Source: Alkalihalobacillus sp. CinArs1 (lineage in GTDB: Bacteria > Bacillota > Bacilli > Bacillales > Guptibacillaceae). From it: a stretch of 64,000 nt of DNA. The stretch covers positions 1-64,000 of the forward strand of contig NZ_CANDOB010000002.1 in the NCBI RefSeq assembly GCF_947387515.1, in the 5' to 3' direction. Shown one piece after another: positions 1-11,515 of the stretch. Each line of letters begins with the position of its first letter. The first letter of the stretch is position 1. The notes beneath the pieces are model-generated. The model was not told the DNA's origin and ran no database searches. It saw only the letters and a program-made list of their open reading frames with translations. The position numbers were made by a program, and so were the translations under genes.

Positions 1-3
1 ATG

Positions 4-25
4 TTCCTTGAAAACTAGATAGCAC
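4..25 (+). other. 5' arm of the pre-23S processing stem
   Basis: This 16S-23S spacer segment is complementary over 22 nt to 3083-3104 just beyond the 23S 3' end, with one G-U wobble. Such stems flank 23S in Bacillus and are the substrate for RNase III or Mini-III maturation. The rest of 1-130 is spacer without a tRNA gene; the 16S gene lies outside the window. Confidence 0.8.
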
Positions 26-130
26 AAACAACGACATCCAATAATTATTATTTTTTGCGTTATAACTTAGTTAGTCACATCTAACGATGTGCACCGATGA
101 CGTTAGAACACTGTTTCTAGCGAAATCTAA

Positions 131-3060
<2,930 letters not shown>

Positions 3061-3082
3061 AAAAATTGGAATACGATGTTGC

Positions 3083-3104
3083 GTGCTATCTAGTTTTCAG
3101 GGAA
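3083..3104 (+). other. 3' arm of the pre-23S processing stem
   Basis: Pairs with 4-25 over 22 nt. Together with 4-25 it closes the precursor stalk around 23S rRNA, and it confirms that 23S and the 3' spacer are read as one transcript with the 5S. Confidence 0.8.
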
Positions 3105-3114
3105 TACCTGAATA

Positions 3115-3232
<118 letters not shown>

Positions 3233-3240
3233 AAGAGAGA

Positions 3241-3267
3241 AGTCAGAGCATTGAGCTCTGGCTTTTT
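3241..3267 (+). terminator. rRNA operon terminator
   Basis: Hairpin AGTCAGAGC / GCTCTGGCT with loop ATTGA, followed by six T residues. It ends the rrn operon. The same hairpin occurs again at 3563-3591. Confidence 0.9.
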
Positions 3268-3339
3268 TATATGCTTTTTTGGTTTTTATTGCGATACCGT
3301 AAGGTAAGTACCTTCATTGAGAAGAGAGAAAAGGGCATC

Positions 3340-3480
3340 TTCGAAAGCTTCGTAGGGGTGGGAGAAGCAAGAAATTCGAGGAAGCAAGTGAGGCTGGACC
3401 GGAGTAGATATTCGGAGATCTATGAGGATCCAGCATCGCGCAGCTGACGAAGAAGTTCGCCGCTTATCGCGCCCCGTATG
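3340..3480 (+). repeat. Structured intervening block between two 5S/terminator copies
   Basis: This stretch lies between the true rRNA terminator and the duplicated 5S 3' end. It contains AGAAGCAAGAAATTCGAGG and similar purine-rich text and no plausible gene. From memory such blocks recur next to rRNA and other intergenic regions in Bacillaceae, so it may be a dispersed repeat, but only one copy is seen in this window. Identity as a repeat is therefore an inference. Confidence 0.35.
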
Positions 3481-3558
3481 AGAACACGGAAGTTAAGCTC
3501 GCGCGCCGATGGTAGTTGGGGGCTCTCCCCCTGCAAGAGTAGGACGTCGCTAGGCAAG
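3473..3558 (+). pseudogene. Chimeric/truncated 5S rRNA remnant
   Basis: Bases 3482-3558 repeat the 3' two thirds of the true 5S (3157-3232) almost exactly. The exception is at the junction AAGCTC, where TTCAG is replaced by a GCG-rich run. The 5' third is unrelated, so the closing stem cannot form and this is not a functional 5S. The terminator after it is also duplicated, meaning that a segment of about 110 bp was copied together. Confidence 0.85.
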
Positions 3559-3562
3559 TGAG

Positions 3563-3591
3563 AAGTCAGAGCATTGAGCTCTGGCTTTTTT
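3563..3591 (+). terminator. Second copy of the rRNA terminator
   Basis: The same GTCAGAGC-ATTGA-GCTCTGGC hairpin as at 3241-3267, again followed by a T tract. It follows the 5S remnant at the same distance as in the functional copy. Confidence 0.8.
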
Positions 3592-3640
3592 GTTTTGTTT
3601 GAATGCGGGGGTGAGTCATCAGGGGTTCTTGAAAAGGGGT

Positions 3641-3731
3641 TTCGCGGATATAATCTCAGAATCGCGGATATAAATCGAAAAGCGCGGATATATCTATCCT
3701 TTTCGCGGATAAAACGAAAAAGTCGCGGATA
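3641..3731 (+). repeat. Phased array, block 1: five TCGCGGATA units
   Basis: Conserved nonamers (one reads GCGCGGATA) start at 3642, 3662, 3682, 3703 and 3723, that is every 20 or 21 bp. The 11-12 bp between them are A/T-rich and not conserved. The period is not a multiple of three, so this is not a coding repeat, and the unit is too short for a CRISPR. It forms one helically phased series with block 2. Confidence 0.9.
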
Positions 3732-3803
3732 TCGTACCGATTCCAACCCCCAGTAGATTTTATCTGATTGTGCTTTTGACTAATCAATCCCTATCACAAC
3801 CGT

Positions 3804-3915
3804 TTCGCTGATAAAATCAAAATTTCGCTGATTAATGTCCCTGTTTCGCTGATAAAACGAAAAATTCGCTGATATCTCCCCCGATTTCGCCGATAAATCA
3901 AATATTTCGCTGATA
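3804..3915 (+). repeat. Phased array, block 2: six TTCGCTGATA units
   Basis: Units start at 3804, 3824, 3845, 3865, 3886 and 3906 (one has GCCGATA, one ends in TT). Steps are 20, 21, 20, 21 and 20 bp. The distance from the last unit of block 1 to the first of block 2 is 82 bp, four times 20.5, so both blocks stay in register across the gap. The rest of 3916-4030 shows no gene. Confidence 0.9.
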
Positions 3916-4050
3916 TCCGCTAAAAATCCCCCATCTCAACAACACAATTCCACCATACCCTTTCACATTCACACGCAAAAGCACACAAAGCCTATTAGAA
4001 TTTCACTTTTAGGGAATAAAAACGGTACGATAACAAAGAGAGGTGAGAAC

Positions 4051-5475
4051 ATGAAGGATATCGTGATCGTTTGGTTTCGACGGGATTTTAGATTAGAGGA
4101 CAATACAGCATTACATAGAGCGATCGAATATTGTGAGGAACATGATGCACGTTGGGTTGGGGTGTTTCAATTGGATCCTCATTTTACTCAGGCGATCGAC
4201 TCGCATCATGATTATTTTTTCCAGACGGTGAAGCAATTTCAAGAACGCTGTTTAGATATGAAGCTGCCATTTCAGGTTGTGTATGGAGAGGCAGTTGATG
4301 TATTCAAAAAAGTAACGAACGAGTTAAAAGAGGTAAAAGCTGTTTTCTTCAATCGAGATGATGTGGGCTATGGGGCAAAGAGAGATGAAAAGGTGAGAGA
4401 ATGGCTTGAGAGTGAAGGGATTGAGTCGCATGATTTTCAAGACTATCACTTGCATACAGGAGAGGAAGTTAAGAAGGATGACGGGACGATGTATAAGGTT
4501 TTCTCCACTTATTACAAACAATGGAGTAAGCAGAAGAAACCTGAGGTCGTAAAAATCGACGGAGAAATGCTGAAGAAGTATGCACGATCATTTAATGAGG
4601 AACTTGATGAAAAGTCTTCAGAAGAGTTTTCTTCCTTGCTGAGTCAATGCGACCGAGAGTGGCAGGGCATAGGGGAAGAAAACGCTCGGAAGCGTGCCGA
4701 GGGGTTTGTAAGTGATCGATTAAAGGATTATGACAACAATCGGGACCTTCCTTATGTGGTTGGTACGAGTAGACTATCTCCTTATTTAAAAACAGGTTGT
4801 CTGTCGATACGTACGTTATATCACTTAGTTGCAGAAAAAGATAATACAGGAGTAGAAGCATATTTACAAGAGCTTGCATGGAGAGACTTTTATGGGATGG
4901 TTCATTATCACTTTCCTACGTTACGAGAAGAAGAGTTTCACTCAAAATATCGTGACCTTCCTTGGAATAATAATGATGAAGAACGGCTTCAAAAGTGGAA
5001 AGAAGGGAAAACTGGTTTTCCAATCGTTGATGCTGGGATGAGGCAATTAAACAATGAAGGATGGATGCACAATCGTCTTCGGATGATAACGGCTTCGTTT
5101 CTAACCAAAGATTATATGATCGACTGGAGACTTGGAGATCAGCATTTTGAAATGAAACTGATCGATCATGATGAGTCTTCAAATGCAGGCGGCTGGCAGT
5201 GGGCAGCATCGACTGGAACCGATGCTGTTCCTTACTTCAGAGTGTTTAATCCGACTACACAAGGTGAGCGTTTTGATCCGGATGGAACGTTTATTAAGAA
5301 ATATGTCGAAGAGTTAAGAGATGTTCCCTCGGCTTATATTCATAACCCATCAAAGATGTCTCATGAGGAGCAGGTTGAAAGTAACTGCATGATTGGCAAA
5401 GACTATCCAGAGCCATCGGTGGATCATAAAGAGCAAAGAAAAAAAGTTTTAGCAGTTTATAAAGAACTTTCTTGA
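4051..5475 (+). CDS. phr: Deoxyribodipyrimidine photo-lyase (class I CPD photolyase/cryptochrome family)
   Basis: Light-driven flavoenzyme that splits UV-induced pyrimidine dimers in DNA. The 474-aa length is normal for class I. An N-terminal alpha/beta antenna domain (about 1-130) opens with IVWFRRDFRLEDNTAL. The FAD domain follows, with WMHNRLRMI near residue 336 and WQWAASTGTDAVPYFRVFNP near 380, which include the family's FAD-contacting residues and an electron-transfer Trp. The start has a good site (AGAGGTGAG). The gene is monocistronic and ends at a terminator. The family is certain; a signalling cryptochrome role cannot be excluded but CPD repair is the usual function. Confidence 0.95.
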   Translation: MKDIVIVWFRRDFRLEDNTALHRAIEYCEEHDARWVGVFQLDPHFTQAIDSHHDYFFQTVKQFQERCLDMKLPFQVVYGEAVDVFKKVTNELKEVKAVFFNRDDVGYGAKRDEKVREWLESEGIESHDFQDYHLHTGEEVKKDDGTMYKVFSTYYKQWSKQKKPEVVKIDGEMLKKYARSFNEELDEKSSEEFSSLLSQCDREWQGIGEENARKRAEGFVSDRLKDYDNNRDLPYVVGTSRLSPYLKTGCLSIRTLYHLVAEKDNTGVEAYLQELAWRDFYGMVHYHFPTLREEEFHSKYRDLPWNNNDEERLQKWKEGKTGFPIVDAGMRQLNNEGWMHNRLRMITASFLTKDYMIDWRLGDQHFEMKLIDHDESSNAGGWQWAASTGTDAVPYFRVFNPTTQGERFDPDGTFIKKYVEELRDVPSAYIHNPSKMSHEEQVESNCMIGKDYPEPSVDHKEQRKKVLAVYKELS

Positions 5476-5476
5476 G

Positions 5477-5503
5477 CCAGGCACTTAAGTGCCTGGTTTT
5501 TGT
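5477..5503 (+). terminator. Terminator after photolyase
   Basis: Perfect hairpin CCAGGCACTTAAGTGCCTGG followed by T5. Confidence 0.9.
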
Positions 5504-5524
5504 ATTTGGATAACGTAGATAGAA

Positions 5525-7060
5525 ATGCGCATGCTACCTAAAAGAGACTTAGCAGCGGAGCTGATCGACGTGAAGTGGTTTCAGAAAGCACCATTCAAAA
5601 AAGAGATGACATTAGATGAAATGTTAGAGGACCTAAGTAAGTCTTCGGATTTTGTGACTTATCATAACAAGAGGAGTGCAATTTCTTATACGATCATTTA
5701 TTTTGCTTCCATTATTGATCCAGCACAGCTTCATCGAAATGTGCTGCCGAAGCTTAATGAATGCGAGATGAAATCACTTGAAGAGCTAGAGTCTAAGATT
5801 CCAATCCAGAACCTAGAGATCACATCGGATGCAAAGAAAATACAAGAGCGCTTGATGAATGGTTATTTAGCTGTACGCTTATCCAACGATTCAAATGTAT
5901 TGTTGATGGATTTAAGTCTTACAAAATCTAGAGACTTATCTGCTCCTGAGATAGAGTTCAGTGTCATGGGACCAAAAGAGGGCTTAATCGAAGACCTTCA
6001 AACAAATATGAACTTGATTAGGAGACGAATCCCTCATCCCAAACTAAGAATGAAGCAGGTAACGATTGGAACTGTTTCAAAGACCAAAGTAATTGTTATC
6101 TACATTGAAGATATTGCATCAGAACAAAATGTGAATACAGTCATGCAACGACTTGAGGATATAGATTTCGATATCATAGCAGACTCATCCTTCCTCGGAC
6201 AAATGTTAGAAGACAACTCTTTTTCCGTTTTTCCACAAATGATCGATACGGAACGGACAGACAGAATAACTGGGCATCTGAATTACGGAGCAATTACGAT
6301 TCTTGCAGAGGGATCATCCAATGCATTGATCGGTCCGATTAATTTTGGACAACTTCTAGTATCATTCGAGGATTATTATTTAGGATGGAACATTGCATCA
6401 TTTTTTAGGATTATCAGGATGTTTTCTATTATAATGTCGATCGTTGCAACCCCTTTGTATGTAGCTGTGTTAACGTACCATTTTGAATTGTTCCCTTCAA
6501 AACTTCTTGCAACGTTGATTTCTTCAAGAAGTGACATTCCATTTATCCCTGTTATCGAGGTGCTATTCCTTGAGATCACCATCGACCTTTTGCGTGAAGC
6601 AGGAGCGAGAATGCCTTCTAAAGTCGGACAGACTCTCGGTATCGTGGGAGGTATCGTCATTGGGACGGCTGCCGTAGAAGCATCCCTTACAAGTAATATC
6701 CTTCTTATTATTGTAGCGCTGTCTGCGCTTGCGTCATTTACAACCCCTGTATATCGAATGACGAATACGATTAGATTCTTAAGGTACCCATTGATTCTAT
6801 TTGCACATTTTCTTGGCTTGATAGGAATTGCTTTATTCAGTTTATTTGTTCTGGTTCATTTAATTAGACTTACTTCATTCGGAAGTCCATATCTTGCTCC
6901 GCTATATCCGCCGAGGCTTATGGATTGGTATGATTCGTTCTTTCGCTTACCGTATGTAATGCAAAAAAAGAGGGCTCATTTCTTTCGAACAGAAAAAGTT
7001 TCGAGGTTTCTTGATAAGAAGGAAAAAAAACGGAATTCACTGGACTTCGATGAGCAGTAG
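5525..7060 (+). CDS. Spore germination protein, GerA family A subunit
   Basis: Integral membrane A subunit of a nutrient germinant receptor in the inner spore membrane. It has a hydrophilic N-terminal domain (about 1-250), then membrane segments including the hallmark MPSKVGQTLGIVGGIVIG near residue 365, and a charged C-terminus. At 511 aa it fits GerAA/GerKA. It is the first gene of an A-B-C operon; the B gene starts within 13 nt. Ribosome binding upstream of ATG 5525 is weak, and ATG 5531 is an alternative. Which nutrient it senses cannot be told from sequence. Confidence 0.93.
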   Translation: MRMLPKRDLAAELIDVKWFQKAPFKKEMTLDEMLEDLSKSSDFVTYHNKRSAISYTIIYFASIIDPAQLHRNVLPKLNECEMKSLEELESKIPIQNLEITSDAKKIQERLMNGYLAVRLSNDSNVLLMDLSLTKSRDLSAPEIEFSVMGPKEGLIEDLQTNMNLIRRRIPHPKLRMKQVTIGTVSKTKVIVIYIEDIASEQNVNTVMQRLEDIDFDIIADSSFLGQMLEDNSFSVFPQMIDTERTDRITGHLNYGAITILAEGSSNALIGPINFGQLLVSFEDYYLGWNIASFFRIIRMFSIIMSIVATPLYVAVLTYHFELFPSKLLATLISSRSDIPFIPVIEVLFLEITIDLLREAGARMPSKVGQTLGIVGGIVIGTAAVEASLTSNILLIIVALSALASFTTPVYRMTNTIRFLRYPLILFAHFLGLIGIALFSLFVLVHLIRLTSFGSPYLAPLYPPRLMDWYDSFFRLPYVMQKKRAHFFRTEKVSRFLDKKEKKRNSLDFDEQ

Positions 7061-7072
7061 AGGGTGAGTATT

Positions 7073-8158
7073 TTGGAAAATAACCGTAAAAAAGATCTTC
7101 TTGTTTCCTCTTTTCTAGTGATGTTTATCATTCATAGCAATCAAGTTGGCGTCGGTATCCTTGGTTTTCCAAGGTATATCACACAATATACAGAGCAGGA
7201 TGCATGGATCGTTGTCATTATCACCGGGCTCATTTTTCATGTGTTTGTGTGGATGATGTACGTCATACTAGGTGATGATAACGAAGATATCATCGATCTG
7301 CATAAGAAGTGGTTTGGGAGTTGGATTGGGGGCTTCCTCAATATCCTCTTTATGTTATATATGTTACTTGGTGCTGTCATCGTTCTGAGAACGTCTATTG
7401 AAGTGATACAAGCATGGATGTTTCCCGAACTGCAAACATGGATTCCAGCAATCATGTATTTGTTGTTAACCTATTATGTGCTGGCGGGTGGGTTTCGCAC
7501 AGTAGTCGGCGTATCTTTTTTTGGTGTGATCTTACCTATATGGTTAATCACGACAGCGGTGTCGCCAGCGAAATTTTCATCTTTTACGAATTTACTCCCT
7601 GTTTTTGATCATTCTTTGAAAGAATTCGCAATGGGAATAAAGCAAATGACGTTGAGCTATCTAGGAGCTGAGATCCTATTGTTTGCTTACCCTTTCCTTA
7701 AAAATCCTAAGAAATCAAGGATTTGGGCTCATTTAGGTATTATGGGGACTACGGTCATCTACTTGATTGTGATGGTGATTTCCATCGCATTCTATAGCGA
7801 TGAGCAGCTGCAGCAGACGATTTGGTCTACGTTGGTTTCTTGGAAAATGGTTGAGCTTCCTTTCGTAGAGAGGTTTGAGTATATAGGGATTACGTTTTGG
7901 TGCTTTGTTATTTTTCCCAATCTCTGTTTATACATTTGGGCAGCAACAAGAATCGGTAAAAAAACGTTACATATCAAACAAAAACATTTTTCGATCGTCT
8001 TGCTGTTCCTCGTCTTCCTAGCATGTGTCATGATTGCAACGCGTGAACAGATCGACATGTTAAACACAGTTACTGCCTCGATCGGTACGTACTTTTTCTA
8101 CATCTATGTCCCGATCATCTTCTTATATAGTGTCATTCGAAGGAGGGTGACGAGGTGA
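7073..8158 (+). CDS. Spore germination permease-like protein, GerB family
   Basis: B subunit of the germinant receptor, a member of the APC superfamily that binds the nutrient germinant. About ten hydrophobic segments are visible, beginning with LVSSFLVMFIIHSNQVGVGIL. The frame also opens with GTG at 7064, but AGGGTGAG (7061-7068) overlaps that codon and is well placed for the TTG at 7073, which I prefer. The end overlaps the start of the C gene by 4 nt, indicating translational coupling. Confidence 0.93.
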   Translation: MENNRKKDLLVSSFLVMFIIHSNQVGVGILGFPRYITQYTEQDAWIVVIITGLIFHVFVWMMYVILGDDNEDIIDLHKKWFGSWIGGFLNILFMLYMLLGAVIVLRTSIEVIQAWMFPELQTWIPAIMYLLLTYYVLAGGFRTVVGVSFFGVILPIWLITTAVSPAKFSSFTNLLPVFDHSLKEFAMGIKQMTLSYLGAEILLFAYPFLKNPKKSRIWAHLGIMGTTVIYLIVMVISIAFYSDEQLQQTIWSTLVSWKMVELPFVERFEYIGITFWCFVIFPNLCLYIWAATRIGKKTLHIKQKHFSIVLLFLVFLACVMIATREQIDMLNTVTASIGTYFFYIYVPIIFLYSVIRRRVTR

Positions 8159-9222
8159 AAAAAAGGTTAGCTGTTTCACTCATGCTGTGTCTCTTACTAA
8201 CATCTTGTGTTTCAACTGAAATCATCGATGAAGTACCCGTGGTATTTATTGCAGGATTCGATAAAGGAAGCGAAGGAAAGATTAAAGGAACCATTTCTCT
8301 TCAAAGATTCAAACCAAATCAGGAAGTGGAGACGAGAACTTTCCAGGCAGAAGCACATACATCTAAAGGACTCAGAAACAAGTTGAGTGGGGTGCCAAAG
8401 CCGATAACGATTGGAAAGATGGCTGTGATGCTATTTGGGGAAGAGGAAGCAGAGAAAGGCGTTCTAAGGGTACTGGACAGTTTCTTACGTGATCCTGCAT
8501 CTGGGCGTTTAATGTATATAGGTGTAGTGGAAGGAAGCGCAGGGGACTTGATTACAGAAGAGTTCGAATACCTTCAAGGAATTGGACCGTTTCTGCAAAT
8601 ATTGATCAGACAGTCGATAGAGTACGGGAATATGCCACAAAACAATCTTCACTTATTCGATTATAAATATTATGGTAAAGGCATGGATCCTTATATGCCT
8701 CTTTTAAAAAAGAACGAGGATGAAATCATTGTCTCGGGTTTAGCTCTCTTTAAAGGTGAGAAGATGGTGGGGGAGCTAGATTTAGAAGAGATGTTTATGT
8801 TTACATTAATTAACAAAAATCATAAAGCAGGGTTATTTGAAGTTGCCCTTTCAGACGGTAATTTTGCGACGCTCCACAAAGTGAAATCTCATGTTGATTA
8901 TACGATTGATAATGGAAACACTTCTCCTGAGGTCTCGATCAAAGTGGATATAAAAGCAAATATCGCACAGTATACTGGAGATAAACTAGACGACAAAATT
9001 AAGAAGATGATTGCGAAAGAGTTTGAAGAGAAAATTCAGAAAGACAGCTTGAAACTCATAAAGAAGTTTCAAGACTTACAGATCGACCCTCTAGCACTTG
9101 GGGATCGGGCTAGGAGCCAGACGAGGCAATTCAACTTTTCCAATTGGGAAGATCAATATACAGGTCTCGATATCAAGATTAAACCAACTGTTGGGATTTT
9201 AGAGTCAGGTATTATCGATTAA
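8155..9222 (+). CDS. Spore germination lipoprotein, Ger(x)C family
   Basis: C subunit of the germinant receptor, anchored to the outer face of the spore inner membrane. A lipoprotein signal is visible: MKKR, a hydrophobic core, then LTSC with the lipidated Cys at residue 18. The mature part matches the GerAC type in length (355 aa) and late Lys-rich helix. It starts with GTG inside a GTGA overlap with the B gene, preceded by AAGGAGGG. The receptor operon is therefore complete and likely functional. Confidence 0.93.
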   Translation: MKKRLAVSLMLCLLLTSCVSTEIIDEVPVVFIAGFDKGSEGKIKGTISLQRFKPNQEVETRTFQAEAHTSKGLRNKLSGVPKPITIGKMAVMLFGEEEAEKGVLRVLDSFLRDPASGRLMYIGVVEGSAGDLITEEFEYLQGIGPFLQILIRQSIEYGNMPQNNLHLFDYKYYGKGMDPYMPLLKKNEDEIIVSGLALFKGEKMVGELDLEEMFMFTLINKNHKAGLFEVALSDGNFATLHKVKSHVDYTIDNGNTSPEVSIKVDIKANIAQYTGDKLDDKIKKMIAKEFEEKIQKDSLKLIKKFQDLQIDPLALGDRARSQTRQFNFSNWEDQYTGLDIKIKPTVGILESGIID

Positions 9223-9318
9223 CCGTCATGCTTATGAGTTTAACGCATTGCATCACTGATGAAATTACTTTTCAAGCATGATATAGTAGAAAAAATGCAG
9301 TGAACTGGGGGAACTAAC

Positions 9319-9813
9319 GTGAATGAAAAAGAAATTGAAATCCTAGAAATTCTTGAAGATAATGCTCGCATCCCGTTGGAGGTGCTTGCTGATATGGTTG
9401 ACTTACCCGTAGAGGAAGTGGAAAAGAGTATTCTTTCTCTAGAGGAACAAGACATTATTTTAAACTATTCATCCGTTATCAATTGGGATAAAGCGGCAGG
9501 AAAAGATGGTGTCGTTGCGATGATCGATGTCAAGGTAACGCCAAAAAGAGACGTTGGGTTCGATGATGTAGCTGAACGTATTTATCGCTTTCCTGAAGTG
9601 AAGACTGTCTACTTGATGTCGGGTGCTTATGATCTTTCCGTTCAAATCGAAGGAAAAACAATGAAAGAAGTAGCGTTTTTTGTTTCAAATAAGCTGTCAA
9701 CGCTTGATTCTGTTCTTTCGACCACGACTCATTTTCTGTTGAAAAAATATAAGCATGATGGTGTTATTTTTGAGCCTGAACAGAAAGATAAGCGAATTGT
9801 GGTGTCACCATGA
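9319..9813 (+). CDS. alaR: Lrp/AsnC-family transcriptional regulator (AlaR-like)
   Basis: 164-aa regulator with an N-terminal winged helix-turn-helix (about 1-60; EIEILEILEDNARIPLEVLADMV is typical) and a C-terminal RAM ligand-sensing domain. It is translationally coupled (ATGA overlap) to an alanine aminotransferase. This gene order matches B. subtilis yugG-yugH, renamed alaR-alaT, where AlaR activates its own operon. Start GTG 9319 has CTGGGGGA upstream. The family is clear; the alanine-specific role is inferred from the pairing. Confidence 0.85.
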   Translation: MNEKEIEILEILEDNARIPLEVLADMVDLPVEEVEKSILSLEEQDIILNYSSVINWDKAAGKDGVVAMIDVKVTPKRDVGFDDVAERIYRFPEVKTVYLMSGAYDLSVQIEGKTMKEVAFFVSNKLSTLDSVLSTTTHFLLKKYKHDGVIFEPEQKDKRIVVSP

Positions 9814-10988
9814 GTCAGGTTCAAAGCGACTATGTTTCAAAAAATGCTGCGAAGCTAAAACCTTCTGGCATTCGTAAGTTCTTTGATCTCGCATCTCAAA
9901 TGGATAATGTCATTTCTCTTGGTGTTGGTGAGCCAGATTTTGTAACACCATGGAATGTTTGTGAAGCTGGCTATGCTTCCTTAGAAAATGGCTATACGGC
10001 TTATACCCCTAATGCGGGTTTGTTGAATTTACGTCAAGAGATTTCTTCTTACTTAAAAGAACAGTTCGCACTTTCGTATTCTGCTGAGACAGAAATCATC
10101 TGCACGGTTGGGGCAAGTCAGGCAATCGATTTAGCATTTCGTTCCATACTGGACGCTGGCGATGAGGTAATTATCGTGGAGCCTGGATTCGTTGCGTATT
10201 CACCTGCAGTTACCCTTGCAGGAGGGACACCTGTGCCTCTTGAAACGGTGGAGGAAGATGAATTTAAGCTTACACCTGAGAAGTTGAAGTCAGCGATTAC
10301 AGAGCGGACGAAGGCAGTGCTCATCTGTTTCCCAAGTAACCCAACAGGCGCAACGATGACAGAAGATGAATTGAAGGATGTAGCCAAAGTTATTGAAGAT
10401 CACGACTTACTCGTGTTATCTGATGAGATTTATGCTGAGCTTACGTATGATCAACCACATTACAGTATCGCTAGAATACCTGGAATGAGAGAAAGAACGA
10501 TTTTGATTTCAGGGTTTTCAAAAGCCTTTGCGATGACCGGGTGGAGACTTGGTTACGTAACTGGGCCTGAAGAAATTTTGAAGGTAATGCTTACGATTCA
10601 TCAATATACGATGATGTGTGCTCCAACGATCGCGCAGCATGGCGCACTTGAAGCACTACGTAATGGTCGTGAAGATTTAGAGCGTATGAAGCGTAGTTAT
10701 CGTCAGCGAAGGAACTTTATTGTGAAATCATTTAACAGGATGGGGTTATCTTGCCGCATGCCAGGAGGTGCATTCTATGCATTTCCATCTATTCAATCAA
10801 CAGGGATGACTTCGGATGAGTTCGCGGAGAAGCTGCTGCATGAGGAACGAGTAGCGGTTGTACCTGGTCATGTATTTGGAGAGGGAGGCGAAGGGTATGT
10901 CAGATGCTCTTACGCAACATCCCTTGAATCCCTTCAAGAAGCTGTGAAACGAATCGAGCGGTTCGTAGATAAATACGCGAGCAATTAG
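9810..10988 (+). CDS. alaT: PLP-dependent aminotransferase, alanine transaminase AlaT-like
   Basis: Fold-type I aminotransferase of 392 aa that interconverts pyruvate/glutamate and alanine/2-oxoglutarate in its B. subtilis counterpart (YugH/AlaT). Visible motifs are the substrate region NVISLGVGEPDFVTP, the PLP-contact FPSNPTGA and LSDEIYAEL, the Schiff-base Lys in SGFSKAFAMTGWRLGY, and the carboxylate-binding Arg in YVRCSYA. It overlaps the Lrp-type gene by 4 nt and is followed by a terminator, forming a two-gene operon. General aspartate aminotransferase activity is a less likely alternative. Confidence 0.88.
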   Translation: MSQVQSDYVSKNAAKLKPSGIRKFFDLASQMDNVISLGVGEPDFVTPWNVCEAGYASLENGYTAYTPNAGLLNLRQEISSYLKEQFALSYSAETEIICTVGASQAIDLAFRSILDAGDEVIIVEPGFVAYSPAVTLAGGTPVPLETVEEDEFKLTPEKLKSAITERTKAVLICFPSNPTGATMTEDELKDVAKVIEDHDLLVLSDEIYAELTYDQPHYSIARIPGMRERTILISGFSKAFAMTGWRLGYVTGPEEILKVMLTIHQYTMMCAPTIAQHGALEALRNGREDLERMKRSYRQRRNFIVKSFNRMGLSCRMPGGAFYAFPSIQSTGMTSDEFAEKLLHEERVAVVPGHVFGEGGEGYVRCSYATSLESLQEAVKRIERFVDKYASN

Positions 10989-10990
10989 CG

Positions 10991-11015
10991 AAAGCCGTCC
11001 AATAAGGACGGCTTT
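10991..11015 (+). terminator. Terminator after alaT
   Basis: Hairpin AAAGCCGTCC-AATAA-GGACGGCTTT. The T run is short. Confidence 0.75.
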
Positions 11016-11035
11016 AACTATTGCTTTTGACACAC

Positions 11036-11060
11036 AAAACCCTCCCTATTTAAAGGTGGG
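11036..11060 (-). terminator. Terminator after the small membrane protein gene
   Basis: Read on the minus strand: CCCACC, an 8-nt loop, GGGAGGG with one internal A-A mismatch, then TTTTGTG. Confidence 0.55.
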
Positions 11061-11068
11061 CTTTCACA

Positions 11069-11299
11069 TTAATGACCTGTTGAATCATGGTCATGCGTCT
11101 TCGCTTGCTTTGAAACGAGCTGTCGAAGTAGTTCGTTTTGTTCCTGGTCAGACGCAGTTTTTCGCTTCATGAATCCCATTGCTTTAAAGATAAAGACGAT
11201 CGTTAAGATCACGATAAATAAAATGATTGCCATGTAAAGGAAACCGAATAAACCGAAAAGGATACCCATTCCTTCCATCATACCTTGGTTTTGGTTCAT
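11069..11299 (-). CDS. Small membrane protein of unknown function
   Basis: 76-aa protein. A Met/Gly-rich start is followed by one long hydrophobic segment (about residues 12-43) and a hydrophilic tail ending in a His/Asp-rich stretch (KTHDHDSTGH). The upstream minus-strand GGAGGTGACAT gives a strong ribosome binding site, so it is translated. I do not recognise a family. The terminal His-rich tail could bind metal, but this is speculation. Monocistronic, convergent with alaT. Confidence 0.7.
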   Translation of the reverse strand: MNQNQGMMEGMGILFGLFGFLYMAIILFIVILTIVFIFKAMGFMKRKTASDQEQNELLRQLVSKQAKTHDHDSTGH

Positions 11300-11450
11300 G
11301 ATATGTCACCTCCTATAGATAGTTGTCCATCTACAAGTTTACATGATTGCAATTCATTTGTAATGCAATTGCTTTTACCTGCTATATTTCTTATAAGGGA
11401 GAGATTTACCAGAAGCTTTTCTCAAAAAACGTGTTATGATATTATTATCA

Positions 11451-11495
11451 GGTTGGAGAGTTCGGAATTCCCTCCTCTCGTAAAACAAAACTAGG
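11451..11495 (+). promoter_or_regulatory. preQ1-I riboswitch
   Basis: Upstream of queD. The segment GAGAGTTC, an 11-nt interior, CTCTC, an A-rich linker and AAAACTAGG follows the class I preQ1 aptamer plan (P1 stem GAGAG/CTCTC, then the A-rich tail that docks in the P1 groove). Binding of preQ1 represses queuosine-precursor genes in B. subtilis. Context (queDEC directly downstream) makes the call strong although the exact class subtype is inferred. Confidence 0.8.
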
Positions 11496-11515
11496 GACCC
11501 ATGAAATGTAGCATG

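Noticed and set aside
3420-3756. Overlapping frames on both strands through the 5S remnant and the 20.5-bp array
   Set aside because: The apparent peptide repeats are a by-product of the DNA repeat; the period is not a multiple of three and starts lack ribosome binding sites.
3641-3915. CRISPR array
   Set aside because: Repeat unit is 9-10 bp and spacers 11-12 bp, far below CRISPR sizes, and no cas genes are near.
9223-9318. Minus-strand 71-codon ORF near 9240-9455
   Set aside because: Shadow of alaR on the opposite strand, Ser-rich composition, no ribosome binding site.
11285-11494. 69-codon plus-strand ORF
   Set aside because: It runs through the preQ1 aptamer and starts inside the opposite-strand ribosome binding site of the small membrane protein.
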